This document shows, in pieces, positions 1-13,100 of a stretch of 64,000 nt of DNA. Position numbers and translations under genes: made by a program. Every line of letters starts with the position of its first letter. Within the stretch, counting starts at the first letter, position 1. This DNA comes from Harmonia axyridis (taxonomy: Eukaryota; Arthropoda; Insecta; Coleoptera; Coccinellidae), in contig NC_059503.1 of assembly GCF_914767665.1 (NCBI RefSeq), forward strand, positions 31,124,001-31,188,000. The letters are read 5' to 3'. Under the pieces are notes generated by a model, which saw only the letters and a program-made list of their open reading frames with translations, had not been told where the DNA came from and ran no database searches.

Positions 1-23
1 CGGGTTCGAGTCCCGCTCGAGGA
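1..23 (+). tRNA. 3' end of a tRNA (or tRNA-like) gene, cut by the window edge
   Basis: The first bases hold a T-arm with a perfect Pol III B-box match (GGTTCGAGTCC at 3-13). A TTCGAGT loop is closed by a CGGG/CCCG stem, then come a 7-nt acceptor strand (TCGAGGA) and a G discriminator. A run of five T at 27-31 follows, as expected for a Pol III terminator. The anticodon is outside the window, so the isotype cannot be given. It lies in what should be the first intron of FAS-A, so a tRNA-derived retroposon head is the main alternative. Confidence 0.5.
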
Positions 24-476
24 GGTACTTTTTCCAGAATTGAAAAATTGTCTGAATGCCAAGAAATTAATTTCGTAATAATGTACTGATCTGAATTGAT
101 GAAGCTTGTAGGTGGCTTTTGTAGTATCCCTGAAGTTCGGAGTGTTTGATATATTTTTTTAAAAGAATTGCACTTTCTGTATGAAGGATATTGTGGTATT
201 CTAAAATATTCACGGATATGTAAGATGTCTATTAAATTATCATTGAACTATTTCGATTTATTTTTGGTGTTGTGCTGTGCCATTCGCATTTACCAGGGTA
301 TTGTCCACATGCTTAGCATGCTATGTATTTTGTAGGAGCTGCTTGAACAAGTTTTTGAATTAATCCAAAATTGAACAAAACTGATGATAAAATTTAAAAC
401 TTTTTAATGGAAGTATGAACTGATTTTTTATTTCATAAAATTTTTTCGCTTAAATATATTTTTGTCGTTTTTCTAG
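24..476. other. Intron of FAS-A (5' part), no feature seen
   Basis: AT-rich DNA ending in a polypyrimidine tract and AG acceptor at 475-476. I searched for the missing first coding exon (which should encode about 40 residues and end on a single G) and do not see it here, so it lies left of the window. Confidence 0.5.
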
Positions 477-3400
477 GAATATCCGGAGTTTTCCCAAATT
501 CCAAAGATGTTCACGAATTCAGGGACAATTTGATGAACAAAATCGATATGGTGGATGGCGATTCCAGGAGATGGGACCCTATTCATCCAGAAATACCCCA
601 GAGAACTGGAAAAATCCGCAATATTGAAAAATTTGACGCTGGATTTTTCGGTAGGTACAACTTCTATTGATATATACAGGGTGGATCACGGTTGATGGAA
701 CCCCAGACTTTTACGGAGAACGAATTTAATTGAAAATTTGTGTAGGAACGACTGCTCTATAGATATTTTCAGCACTGCGGTGTGGCCACTTACCTCAAAA
801 AGTACTGATAACTTTGATATTTCAAATAGAATACCCTGCATATTATTACTATTATCGGTTTGACGTATTTCTTGATTATTCATGTATTAACTTCCTTGTC
901 CTCGTTTTTAAGTAATTTATGGATTTAATTCTTTTTTCGTGCAAAACATAGCATCAATAGCATCCATAGCATGAATTGAAATTGAAATTTCGGGTATACA
1001 TAGATCACAAAACAATATCCCACGGGATATTGTTTTGTGATCTATGTATACCCGAAATTTCAATTTCAATTCATGCTATGGATGCTATTGATGCTATGTT
1101 TTGCACGAAAAAAGAATTAAATCATAACGTATCAGGACGTATCTTATTATTCACGTAAATGATTCACGAATCATTTACGTGAATAATAAGATACGTCCTC
1201 AATCATACAGAGTTATTGAAAATTACAGACTTCAACGAGACATAATAAACTGATAAAAAGTACGTTTTTTCAAATGCAACGACTCGCATATCATAAGATC
1301 TATCGAAAAAAAAATGAAATTTCCTTCAAGACGATATAACATCTTCTAATACCTAACTTGTAAAGTTTCCTAATTAAAAGCAAGTCTTCATCCCAATAGC
1401 AAAATTAAGATACATTTGTTTTAGATTTCCATGAAATGTTACAGAACTTATGAATTATGATAATTTGACTATCGGCATCGCTTGTGAAACATTATTTGTT
1501 GTATTTAATAATGAATATTTCATGAAAAAACGATTCAAATGGAAGGCAATGAGTGATATACACAAATTTTGATGAAAATGTTTATTCTTCATGGTTAATA
1601 CAATCAAATTGTAGTAAGAACATGCAGAATGTATAATGAGATGTGTATCATTAGAACCAATGACAAGAGTGAATTTCTACGCATTGGCTGTGAAGAATCA
1701 TCTATCAATTGATAAATATTCGTTGATAAATTCGACAATGCTGTACAAGCGGTGCTGATCGTCAAATTAGTTAGTTTAAAAGTTCTCTAACATTTGAGGG
1801 ATATCTAAAACAAATGTATCTTGATATATTGCCATTGGGATGAAAACTTGCTTTTAATTAAGAAACCTTACAATTTATATGTTTTTTTCTCAATTTTATT
1901 TCAATACATCTTATGATGGGCAGGTTATTTCATTTGAAAAAAACGCGCTTTTTTTATCATTTTACCATGTCTAGTTGGAGATTGTGATTTTCAACAAATC
2001 TGAAAGATTAGGGACGTGTTTTTTTACACGTGAATGATACACGGGATATTGGTAAACCCTATTCTAAATTTCAGCTCTCTAGGATTTTAAGTATCGAAGT
2101 GATGAATGTTTAATTGATAGATACTTTTTTTCGCACTCGAAAACTCGAAAACCGCTAGAAATAGTGACAAGGAAGTCAATACATAAATAATAAAGAGGCT
2201 ACTTCAAACCAAAAAAAGTAATAATATACAGGGTGTTCTATTTGAAACATTGACGTTGTTGTTGTTAGTACTTTTCGATATAAGCGACAACATCGCAGCA
2301 CTGAAAATTTGTTATATCGATAGAGCAGTGGTTCCTACCCAAGAGACAAAATTTTCAATGAAATCGTACCTTCCGTTCACCGTAAAAGCCTTAGAGTATC
2401 ATCTACCATGGACCACCCTGCATAAATATTGCGAATTCTCGTACCAAAATGTATGAAACACGTATATTCCTGTAGGAATTCACCATAGACAAGCCAACTC
2501 TATGGATCCAATGGTGAGAATCTTCCTGGAGAAGTCTGTAGAGGCCATTTTCGATGCTGGATTACATCCTTCTGAACTGGAAGGCACCAACACTGGAGTT
2601 TTCGTTGGATCTTGTTTCTCAGAGACCGAGAAGGATTGGTTTTTCGAAAACTTGGAACCTGAGCAATTTGGAATCACAGGGTGAGTTTGCATAACGTAGT
2701 TCAATGTAGTAATTCGATGTATAAAGACCTCTGGTCTCCAGAACTACAGCAGTTAGAGAAAAGTGGATGGTCACTTCAGAGAAATTTTTTCGACAAAGAA
2801 ACTGTACCTAAAATGCATGTATTTTCATATTCTTGATATGAACTAAAATTGGAATTTTCCAATTACATCAAACCACCATAACTCCCACTCTCTTGATGGA
2901 ATGCTTGTGAAACAAAGAGATTATTGAAGGGAAATTTCTCATAAAATCTTTAGGTTATGTCGAAAACATCAGTCTAAATAATAGTTTGCCACTAAAAAAC
3001 ATATCTTTTATTATAAAAGGTTTTCCAATAAGAGATTTTATTTTGATTAAGAAACAAGTATCTATATTTTGATAGAAATCAACGATATTTCATTTTGAGG
3101 GGAAGGTATATCGGGTGTCCCAAACTCGATGGCCTATTAGACGTTTCTGGAAAACTAATCATAATTTTGAGCTGAAAATTTGCATATTGGGGTTTGAGAC
3201 AATGATCTTTCTCCCTAAAATATTTTCAGATCTCTACAACTTCCAGTTATACCGGAAACAGACTACTACTTCCTTATTTCAAATGGCACACCCAGTATAT
3301 TATTGCATCATTAGATAGCTTTTTTGATGGCAATTTCGGCAATGTGCCATACCTTGGGTAAAAATTCAACGGTTCATGAGTTATTGGGATTCTTATGAAA

Positions 3401-6400
3401 AAAAAGGTGGCGATGAGGACTCACATTTTTTTGAATATTTCAGCAGAAAAAGCCTTTTTCGAAAAAAATTTGTTTCGTTTCGTTTACGCAAATAGGTAGT
3501 ATTGTAAGACTGTGTTTGGCTCGGACCAAAAATGTACAGGGTGTTTATAAGAGGATCATGAACTTGGACAACTCAAATTCTTCAAAACTCAAGATTTTCA
3601 AATTAGAACCTATATTTTTTATTATTTCAGTCGATTCTACGTAAAAAAATAGTGGGAGTTACTTCAGCAAACCCTATACCTAAAATTAATACTTCAAGAG
3701 TTATCGGGGAAGAACTTCAAATGAGGAAAAACCGCTATTTATAACTGTGGGAATAACTGTCTGTTACTTCCGTAAAACACAGAAAGAAAATAAAATTCGA
3801 TGTTTCCATAACTGAATTTGACATATCAAGAATTGTAATGAATTATTCGTAATTGAAAATTGTATTGGTTTATGGATTTCTCAACAATATCAACGAAAAA
3901 TTAATTAAAATTCATGAAATGTAAAATTTAGTTATCCAAACATCGAATTTTATTTTCTTTCTGTGTTTTACGGAAGTTACACACAGTTATTCCCACAGTT
4001 ATAAATAGCGGTTTTTCCTCATTTGAAGTTCTTCCCCGATAACTTTTGAAGTATTAATTTTAGGTATAGGGTTTGCTGAAGTAACCCCCACTATTTTTTT
4101 ACGTAGAATCGACTGAAATAATAAAAAATATAGGTTCTAATTTGAAAATCTTGAGTTTTGATGAATTTGAGTTGTTCAAGTTCATGATCCTCTTATAAAC
4201 ACCCTGTACATTTTTGGTCCGAGCCAAAAACAGTCTTATAATACTACGTATTTACGTATTTTTCATGACCAATTAACACATTTGTGGCTTTATGTCCTCG
4301 ATAACTTCACGAATTCTATATTTAAGGTCTTGAATCGATTGTGGAGCACTGGCATAGACCTTAAACAGTGTGAAGGTGTTAAATCGCAAGATCTCAGTAG
4401 CCAATTGTGACTTCCTCTTCGAGAAATAACACAGACAGGAAGCTTTCCTTTCAAAATTGTGATTGTTTCGTTGTTTGTTTGACCTGTAGCACCAACTTGT
4501 TGAAAATAAACTTCAAAATCTAAGCCTTCATGCAAAATGCGGTGTAATATCGTTTGTGAAATGCCTAATTACCAAGATCGAAGATAAATCGACAAACGAG
4601 CAATATTTTCAGTTGTACTTGAGCGACGCACATAGTTTCAATTCTTCGCCCAAGAGTGCTTTAGTTCTACGAACTGAGACATTTTTGTAACATTGTAATA
4701 ATTTAAATGCGTGTCGAAGCTTGTACCTATTCTATATATTGTATATATTTAGTAATGACTTAGTTTTTACTTGTCAAATGTCGAAAGATGACAGCTTCAA
4801 AAGTTTGAGGTAGTCAGAATGAAACCTCTTATTGGAAAACCCCGTATATAATTCAAGAACTAATGAGAAATTGTTCTGTTCTTTAGCAAAATCAACTGAA
4901 AATTCAAATTCAATAATGTTATTATCTCGAAAACATTGAGAATATGGTAATTATGATGATTTCATGAAAATTCCAATTTTTGTTGATAAGTCGAATATAA
5001 GAGGAAATATCGCTATTTTTTTTTTAGAAAAAAGCTTCAAAATATTTCATTAATTTTTTTTCAACTGTTATAGTTCTTATCTAAAAATTCTTTTCTAGTT
5101 GCTTGAGGTCGATGATAGCAAACAGAGTCAGTTATTTTCTGAAGCTGAAAGGAGTGTCTCACATAACAGATACAGCTTGCAGTAGTTCTTTGTATGCCGT
5201 TGAAAATGCCTACAGGGCCATAAGATCTGGAAAATGTGACAATGCTATAGTCGGTGGAACCAATTTAACCCTTCATCCATTTGTATCTCTACAATTCGCC
5301 AGGTAAATTATCAATGAATTAAGTCGAGTTGTCATTAGACTCGGTACCTACTAACTTGAATTTGAAGTAACCACTACCGTCTATAGAGGTGGAAACACAG
5401 TTTGGCATCGTTGTATCTATGCTGAGATTTTACTAATTAATTATTATTTATCAATCGCTAACGTTACCAATGAATAATAAATCAGTCTGATTCCTGCCCT
5501 TTTTTGGTGTGATAAAGTGAATATCAGACACTACTTAGTGGATAAATTGAATAAGTATCTCAGTTACTCCTGCTGAATAAGCTCAGGATAAAAGATAAAA
5601 TTGAAATTGAATGCTATTTGTTTCAATTTTCAACATAAATATAAACTCCTGAAAATAACAGAATATATGGAGTAGAGATTGATGAATATTTCGAAAAATT
5701 CATAATGAAGTCAAGTAATTTTTTAATTTGGACTATACAATAATATTGTAGAAATTGATTGATCATTCAAAATAAGTATATTCAAAACTCGAGCATTATG
5801 AAGAAATTTACGGATTATCCGTAGAAGCTTCAATTTCTTCATTTCTAGTAAACTGGAAATGAACCACCTTACTTCGATCTCTGAGATAAAATCTTTGCTC
5901 CTGCATTTTGGAATAAATGTTCGCACTTTCCCAGTAGATAATCTCAAATGTAGTCTCCGAAATTATCCATATTTTACGTTATTTTAAACAATCCTGCCGT
6001 GCACTATCGTATTTATTTCACTACGTTTATGCATGAGAAAGAAAAGATTTATCAAACAAAAACACGTGTAAAATTTTCATATCTATGATTACAATCGACA
6101 ATCACCAGCTTAATTTCTCCTGTTCTAAGCTTGTACTTTATCTGGCTGTAAAGCCACCATCTTCTTGTCCGCGGGATTTTTTTAATTAGCATTTAGCGCA
6201 TATTTCAACAAAGAAGTTATAATAATCAAAATGTGTAGTTACTTCAAGTTTCAAGGTAAATAATCGATGTGAAATATAACAATGAAACGAAATCATTTCG
6301 AATTTCTTCCAGATTGGGTGTATTGAGTAACGACGGTTGTTGCAAGTCCTTCGATGCCACTGGAAACGGCTATGCTAGATCAGAAGCTGTGGCTTGCATA

Positions 6401-9400
6401 CTTTTGCAGAAGGCTAAAGAATCTAGAAGAGTATATGCTACGGTATGTTGGAATTATTTTATTATTTTGAGGAAATTACTGATTTCATTTCATCTCCATA
6501 GATTGTACATGCTAAGACGAATTGCGATGGTTACAAGGAGCAAGGTATCACTTATCCTTCTGGGGAAACGCAGAAGAAACTTCTTCAGGAGTTTTATAGG
6601 GAGTGCAACGTAGATCCAAGATCTCTCAGTTTTCTGGAGGCTCACGGCACAGGTTAGTTATTGAATAATCTTAATATATTGATACCTACAACTTGGGTAA
6701 CATTTTTAACAACCGGGTATCAATGGCGGCAGGTGACAGTATAAGATGGTGAGGCACAGAAAAACAATATTATTGAAATACAAATATATATTTTTAGTTT
6801 ACGAACGAAGTTTATCTAGGGAACTTTACTTTGTCAGTTGTATAATAATCATTATAAAAATTTTTATTACTAATACATAAGTAATTAATAATAATATGAT
6901 GAAATCTTGGAAGGGTTGAGAAAAAACTTCAACCTATTGAAGAGATGAATATACAAGAACCGTGAGATTGAGATCGATATTATGGAACAGAGACCCAGTG
7001 CCGTACCGAATGATGTGAAATTGAGGTTGAAATGGACTTATAAAATATTCGATTAATACATGTAATTAATTTGGTGAGCCACTGCCTTACTTGCCTCATA
7101 GGACAAGCCGCCAAGAATAAATTATTTTCTCTCAAAAATTACAAAATTGTCGTTCTTTGAACACAATGCTTTGAGTATAGTTATCCTGTTTCTAGAACAT
7201 GAAGAAATATTTCTTGTGGATGTAACATTTTTGATCTCTAAGAGTGTATTTTGCAGCATATTTTCTGTAGTTACATTAATATCATTTATCGAGCAACATA
7301 TTCTACTCAATAATTTGATTTCAGGTACTAAAGTCGGAGATCCTGAGGAATGTTCAGCAATAGATGACGTCTTTTGTAAAGGTCGCGAAGAACCTCTTTT
7401 AATCGGATCTGTGAAGTCCAATATAGGACATTCTGAACCAGCTTCTGGCCTCTGCTCGATCACAAAAGTATAGAAATCATATAATATTACCGACGATATA
7501 ATTAAACTTGATGTAACTTTTCAGTGCATAATCGGTTTTGAAGAGGGATACATTCCACCAAATATCCACTATTCCAAGGCAAGAGAGGGAGTACCTGCTT
7601 TGGAAGAAGGCCGTATCAAGGTGGTTTCTGAGAAAACGCCATTACAAGATGATAGAGGACTCATGGGTAATTTTTTTTCTGAGCCACTATATGAATACGG
7701 TACACAACGGTAATTGAGGGGAGGCCTTTCACTCGTGTGATTGCAGCACTCGCCTTTCTGGCTTGTGCCACAAGCTTCCACACTCGTGAGAAAAGTTGGA
7801 ATTTCCCCATTTGTTGCACAATATACTATTTTCTACAAGCGCTTGAAATAAATCGAAAAAAAGATTTGATTAAATACTCACATATACCTGAATCACATAC
7901 GTAATTCTGCATTCAGTTACCATAGTTATCTCATCCTTGATGTTAATTGGGCGTTCGGTGCATATAAAATAAAACAAAATTCAATTTTTTAGAATAGAAT
8001 AGAAAACACCTCTATTTCTAGTCACTACAAATAGCAGAAAGGACATAGTGTCAAAAAGAGAAGAATTATCTACAATTTATTATAAAATTTACCTAAATCA
8101 TAAGGCTCCAATGTTATTAGCATTTCATATATTGCTTTTTTGAATTTTCTTCTTTCCCTTCTAATGTAATTCGGCAGTCTATTGAACATTTGCAGGCAGG
8201 AATAGTGGCACCTTTTATCATTGTGAGGTGATGCTTAGGATATAACGGGTGTTTTTTTTTTAAGTATATAACTTTAAGTTGGCATTACTGTTCAAGATGC
8301 TGACCGATTTAACAGCTGTCAAGTGATTTATTCTCAGTTTGGTTTGGCAATTCATCATGAATAGACAAACGATTATCAAGTAAGGCGTAAAGCGTCGAAT
8401 GGGCCCAAAATGAGATTGCCGTTGTTCCCGATTCTCATAAGCGAATTTTGTTTAGCGATGAAGCGCACTTCTGGTTGAATGGCTACGTCAACAAACAAAA
8501 CTGCCGCATTTGGAGTGATGCTAATCCTCAAGTGTATGTCGAAACACCGTTACATCCAGAAAAACTGACTGTTTGGTGCGCTTTATGGGCTGGTGGAATC
8601 AATGGTCCGTACTTCTTCAAAAACGATGATGGCCAGAACGTTACAGTCAATGGTGATCGGTATAGAGCCATGATTACTAACTTTTTCATTCCTGAATTGA
8701 ACAACCATGATGTCCAGGATCTGTGGTCCCAACAAGACGGCGCAACATGTCACACAGCTCGTGCCACAATCGATTTATTGAAAGACACGTTTGGTGACCG
8801 CCTACTTTCACGTTTTGGACCTGTGAATTGGCCTCCAAAATCTTGTGATTTAATACCGCTAGACTACTTTCTGTGGGGCTATGTAAAGTCATTGGTCTAT
8901 GCGGATAAGCCACAAACCCTTGACCATTTGGAAGACAACATTCGCCGTGTTATTGCCGATATACGGCCACAAATGTTGGAAAAAGTCATCGAAAATTGGA
9001 TGTCCAGATTGGAATACATCCGAGCCGGCTGTGGCGGTCATATGCCAGAAATCATATTTAAAATGTAAATGCCACAAGATAATCTTGCGTATAAATGAAA
9101 TTCATGTCAATCGAATAATCCATCGTTGTTTTATTGCAATTTAAAGTTCTATAGCTCTAAAAAAAACACCCTTTATGTAGTGTGGGCCTCTTCTCTCATA
9201 ACTGCTTTGGCTCATAATTTATTCTTTGATATTTGCGTGTGGGAAAATTACTGCTAAGTCATTCCCGCATCGTATACGTGTTATATATACGTATTATTTT
9301 CCAATAGTTCCATTGAATTTGCCATGATTCTGCTTATGTTATCAGTTTGATCTACTTATTGCGATGAAGCTTAAAAAATTTATTCTGTATCTATACATTC

Positions 9401-10187
9401 AGAATTTCAACTAGGTTGGTGTTGTAGTGACGAAGAGATTAGTTTTTTTCTCAATTTTCTTTTTCGATTTTATCTTGTCCTAATGACTCAATCAACATAA
9501 GTTTGTACATGGAGCTTGAAATTGTTATTTTATATCTGAATGTGATATTTATTTTCGATCGATTTTTTTGTTCTGAATTCATAAGGTAGATCCAATTTTT
9601 GAACGGACAAATTTACGGAACCTCTAGTCGTATTTATCCGCTGCATCCAAGATCTAAACTTTCCCTGACAATTTCAATTATGTGGGTATTCCTGTTAGAT
9701 ATACGGAGGAACAGAATCTTATTTTGAGACGAATTCATCATCAGTAAGTCGATCTTTATTGTTTAAGACCATTTTCGGCTAAAAAATCGAAAATAACATG
9801 TATTGTGATGAAATGATAGAGCGATATGTTCAGGGAATGGGGTTCAAAAATAACGTCCACACAGATTATAGTTTTTCAATGAAAAGGTAAAAGTCTAAGA
9901 GTAGCTTTAGCTAAACTTTTACCTAATAAAGACGGTGATTATTATTATATTTTGAAAAATGGAAATATTTCAGGCATAAATAGTTTTGGCTTTGGTGGTG
10001 GAAACTGCCATGTACTTCTTAGGTGGAACTCGAAAACCAAAATTAATGGGGGTCAGCCTACAGACAATCTACCACGTCTGTTATGTATTAGTGGCAGAAC
10101 ACCAGAAGGTATAACTTCACTCACTGAAGACGTGAATTCAAGAAGTCTTGATGCTGAACACATACAACTTCTTCAAGAAGTTTTCAA
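477..10187 (+). CDS. FASN: FAS-A exons 1-8: ketoacyl synthase (KS) domain and start of linker
   Basis: KS performs the decarboxylative condensation of malonyl-ACP with the growing chain. It starts with GISGVFPNS, continues through DPMVRIFLEKSVEAIFDAG (the conserved FAS dimer and pocket region), and carries the nucleophile in DTACSSS (Cys codon 5178-5180). The two histidines are in EAHGTGTKVGDP (His codon 6643-6645) and SNIGHSEPASG (His codon 7429-7431). The domain closes with SFGFGGGNCHVLL. The full triad is present, so KS should be active. Intron 7 (7667-9973) holds a mariner-family element. Confidence 0.93.
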
Positions 10188-13100
10188 GTAAGTATTCGAA
10201 CTATTCTGAAGAAGATTCGAGTCGAATAGACACCTAAACTTACAGGAAGGATATTGAATCTCATCGATACCGTGGCTACACTATTGCTTCCAAAGATGGC
10301 GAAATCAAAACTTCAGTGAGAGGTTTCGAAGGTATAAGGCCACCTTTAGTACTGGCTTTTGGAAACTTTGAAGATTCTTGGCAATCTCTCGCTCAGTCCT
10401 TGTTTGCTATACCTGTTTTCGCTGCTACGATTCAAAGGTAAATAACACTTCCCAGTAACCACAAGCGTTCACATATTTCATATCTTTTTCCACAGAATTC
10501 ATGATGTTTTGAGTACCAAAACAGGTGTTAATATCACTGAAATAATAGAAAACAAAGCAACTGAAATAGATCCTATAGTGAAAAACGTTTTGGGAAATAT
10601 TACGCTGCATATTGGAATTGTAGAAATTCTGAAAGATTTAGAAGTGACTCCAGATTTCATCATTGGATATGCTATTGGGGAACTTGGATGTGCCTACTAT
10701 GACGGAAGTCTGACTCTCGAACAGACTTTATTGACAGCGTTTGAAATTGCTAATCAGATCAAAACCATAAATGAACCGTCTACAACTTATCTTGTTCACC
10801 TTGGAGAAGCACAGGTACATTTTTTTTTCTTGTATTAAAATTTTAATACAGTCAATTTTCTTTTGAAGGTAAGAAAACTGTTACCTCCAAGTATTGAAAT
10901 AATATGGAAAAATACTGAAAGGAGTGTGACTGTATCTGGAGCACATAAAGTTACTCAAAACTTCGTTGAATCACTCAAACAAATCGGTGTCCAAGTGGAA
11001 CAGATCAGCAATGTTGCAGTAACGTGGCATACAAAAAAAGTCGCAAAAATTGGTAAATCAATTGGTCTCCTTATAAGGTGATGAATTTATTCATAAAGTT
11101 GATTTTACAGAATCAAATCTTCTACAAAGACTTAAGAAGATCATTTCGAAAACCAAACAGAGGAGTAGTAAATGGTTGTCGGCGTCAACAGAGAAAGTAG
11201 CATCTCCAGAATACTTCATAAAAGCTTTACTTTCCCAAATATGTTTCCAAGATCTTTCTAGCCACTTTGAAGAGAACCAAGTTATTTTGGAATTGGGTCT
11301 TGGTGGATTTTCTCAATTACTAAAGAGCACAATTGGATCCCCTGTTGAAATCGTTAAGTTTGAAGATAATTCTAAGGAAAATGGAGTTATTAGACTTCTG
11401 AATGTGTTAGGAAGGTAAGATAATATTGGAAGAGAGCTGTCCACTAGTCTCTTCTTTCAAAACTCGAAAATAATTTGTTCATGTATATTTTCAGTCTGTA
11501 CGAATGTGGCTTCAATCCTCAAGTACAAAACTTATATCCAAGAATTCAATATCCAGTAAGCAGAGGTACACCGATGATTTCACCAAAAGTCAAATGGGAT
11601 CACTCTAAAAACTGGTACGTTATGTTCTACAGAGAATCTGATTCTTTGAAGAGTGGCGAAAGAGTACTTGGTGTTACATTGAAGCAAGAAGAATGGCAAT
11701 ATATATCAGGGCATGTTATTGATGGTAATACTGGTCAATTACTTTGTTGTCAATTTCATTCAACTATTTGCCTTTTCAGGACGTAACCTCTTCCCAGCAA
11801 CTGGTTATTTGCAGGCTGTTTGGGGAACTTTATCTCTTACAACAAGTCTGTTAGAAAGTGAAATGTTCTTGGTTTTCGAGAATTGTCGTTTTAACAGGGC
11901 GACCACCGTCAGCAAAGAAGTGACGGAATTTACTATTATGATTCAAAGAAATAGTGGTAATTTTGAGGTGACTTTGTTTCTTTTTTCACCTGTAGTATCT
12001 GTATTGACGTAAAATTTTTAGGTGATAGAGGGAGGCACAGATGTTGTGAGTGGAAGGGTGTATACTTTGTCTGATAGTAAAGAGGAATATATTGATCTTC
12101 CTCAACCCACGGAAGGGATAAGAGATGATTGTCTCTCTTTGAAAACGAAAGATATCTATAAAGAATTGCGTCTTCGAGGATATAACTACAGGTAAAGAAA
12201 ATGCACTTTTTGTTATTGAGAATTTTGGTTTTTTATTCACCTGAATAAACTCATGTTTTGGATTGTACTTAATCTAACAAAATGAGGAAAGCACTTAGAT
12301 ATTCGAAGTCAGGAGCACGTGTTTATTCATGCGCTACTGTATATAGGTATATGTGGTCTTCTAAGGCGCATGAATGAACGAGGACTCGGAAGCTCCTAAA
12401 ATTTTTTATTTTAATATAATAATAATATATTGATGAAGTGACATGTGCAGGGCCGTTAATTTCAGCCAATTTCAAAGGTGCGTCCTTTCCGAGGATTGCA
12501 TCTCCAGTATGGAGTATGGTGACTCTAATTTAGTGCAGTGGGTTTTATATATCCAGCGCTTCCGATTTAGAGAGTGACGCTAAGCCAATAACGCCATCTC
12601 TCGGGCAAGCACAGATTCACTACAATTGAATTATGTTTTTTGAATTGTCTTTATGTGAAGATAAAATAATGATAATTATATGTATCTCTTTAGAGGTGCT
12701 TTTCGAGGTCTTCAAGAATGCAACCAAGATGCTACAGTTGCTTGGTTGAAGTGGGACGGCAATTGGGTATCTTTCATGGACAGTATGCTCCAAATTAAAA
12801 TTCTTCAGCTTGATACGAGGCTGTTGTATGTTCCTACAAGTATTAAAAAATTGACGATTGACGCCAAGAAGCATCTACAGTATGTGGAATCTTTCGGTGA
12901 GAACCCAGTTCTTCCAGTGTATGTCTACAAGGATGCAGATATCATAAGGTAGGAAGGAATATTATCATCCGAAAATAGTTGATATTAAATGAAATTCTAT
13001 TTTTAAAGATGTGGAGGTGTTGAAATAAAAGGAGTTATGGCTAGTTCCATTCCTAGGAGGAAACAATTGGGTCAACCCGTTTTAGAAAAATACGAGTTTG

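Larger units (their letters stand above)
677..2420. mobile_element. CAGGGTGG-ended TIR element filling FAS-A intron 1
   Basis: The left end (CAGGGTGGATCACGG...) and the right end (...CATGGACCACCCTG) are imperfect inverted repeats of about 45 bp. Further matching inverted segments run inward, for example CTTCCTTGTC near 890 and GACAAGGAAG near 2168. No transposase ORF, so it is non-autonomous. It sits 26 bp after the donor and about 55 bp before the acceptor, almost replacing the intron. A shorter relative is at 13200-13590. Confidence 0.6.

Noticed and set aside
10246..11414. MAT loss explained as a gene-prediction or splicing mistake
   Set aside because: Both genes show the same motif inside a long, in-phase exon, and the flanking conserved residues (GELGCAY) are in frame, so no alternative junction restores a Ser.
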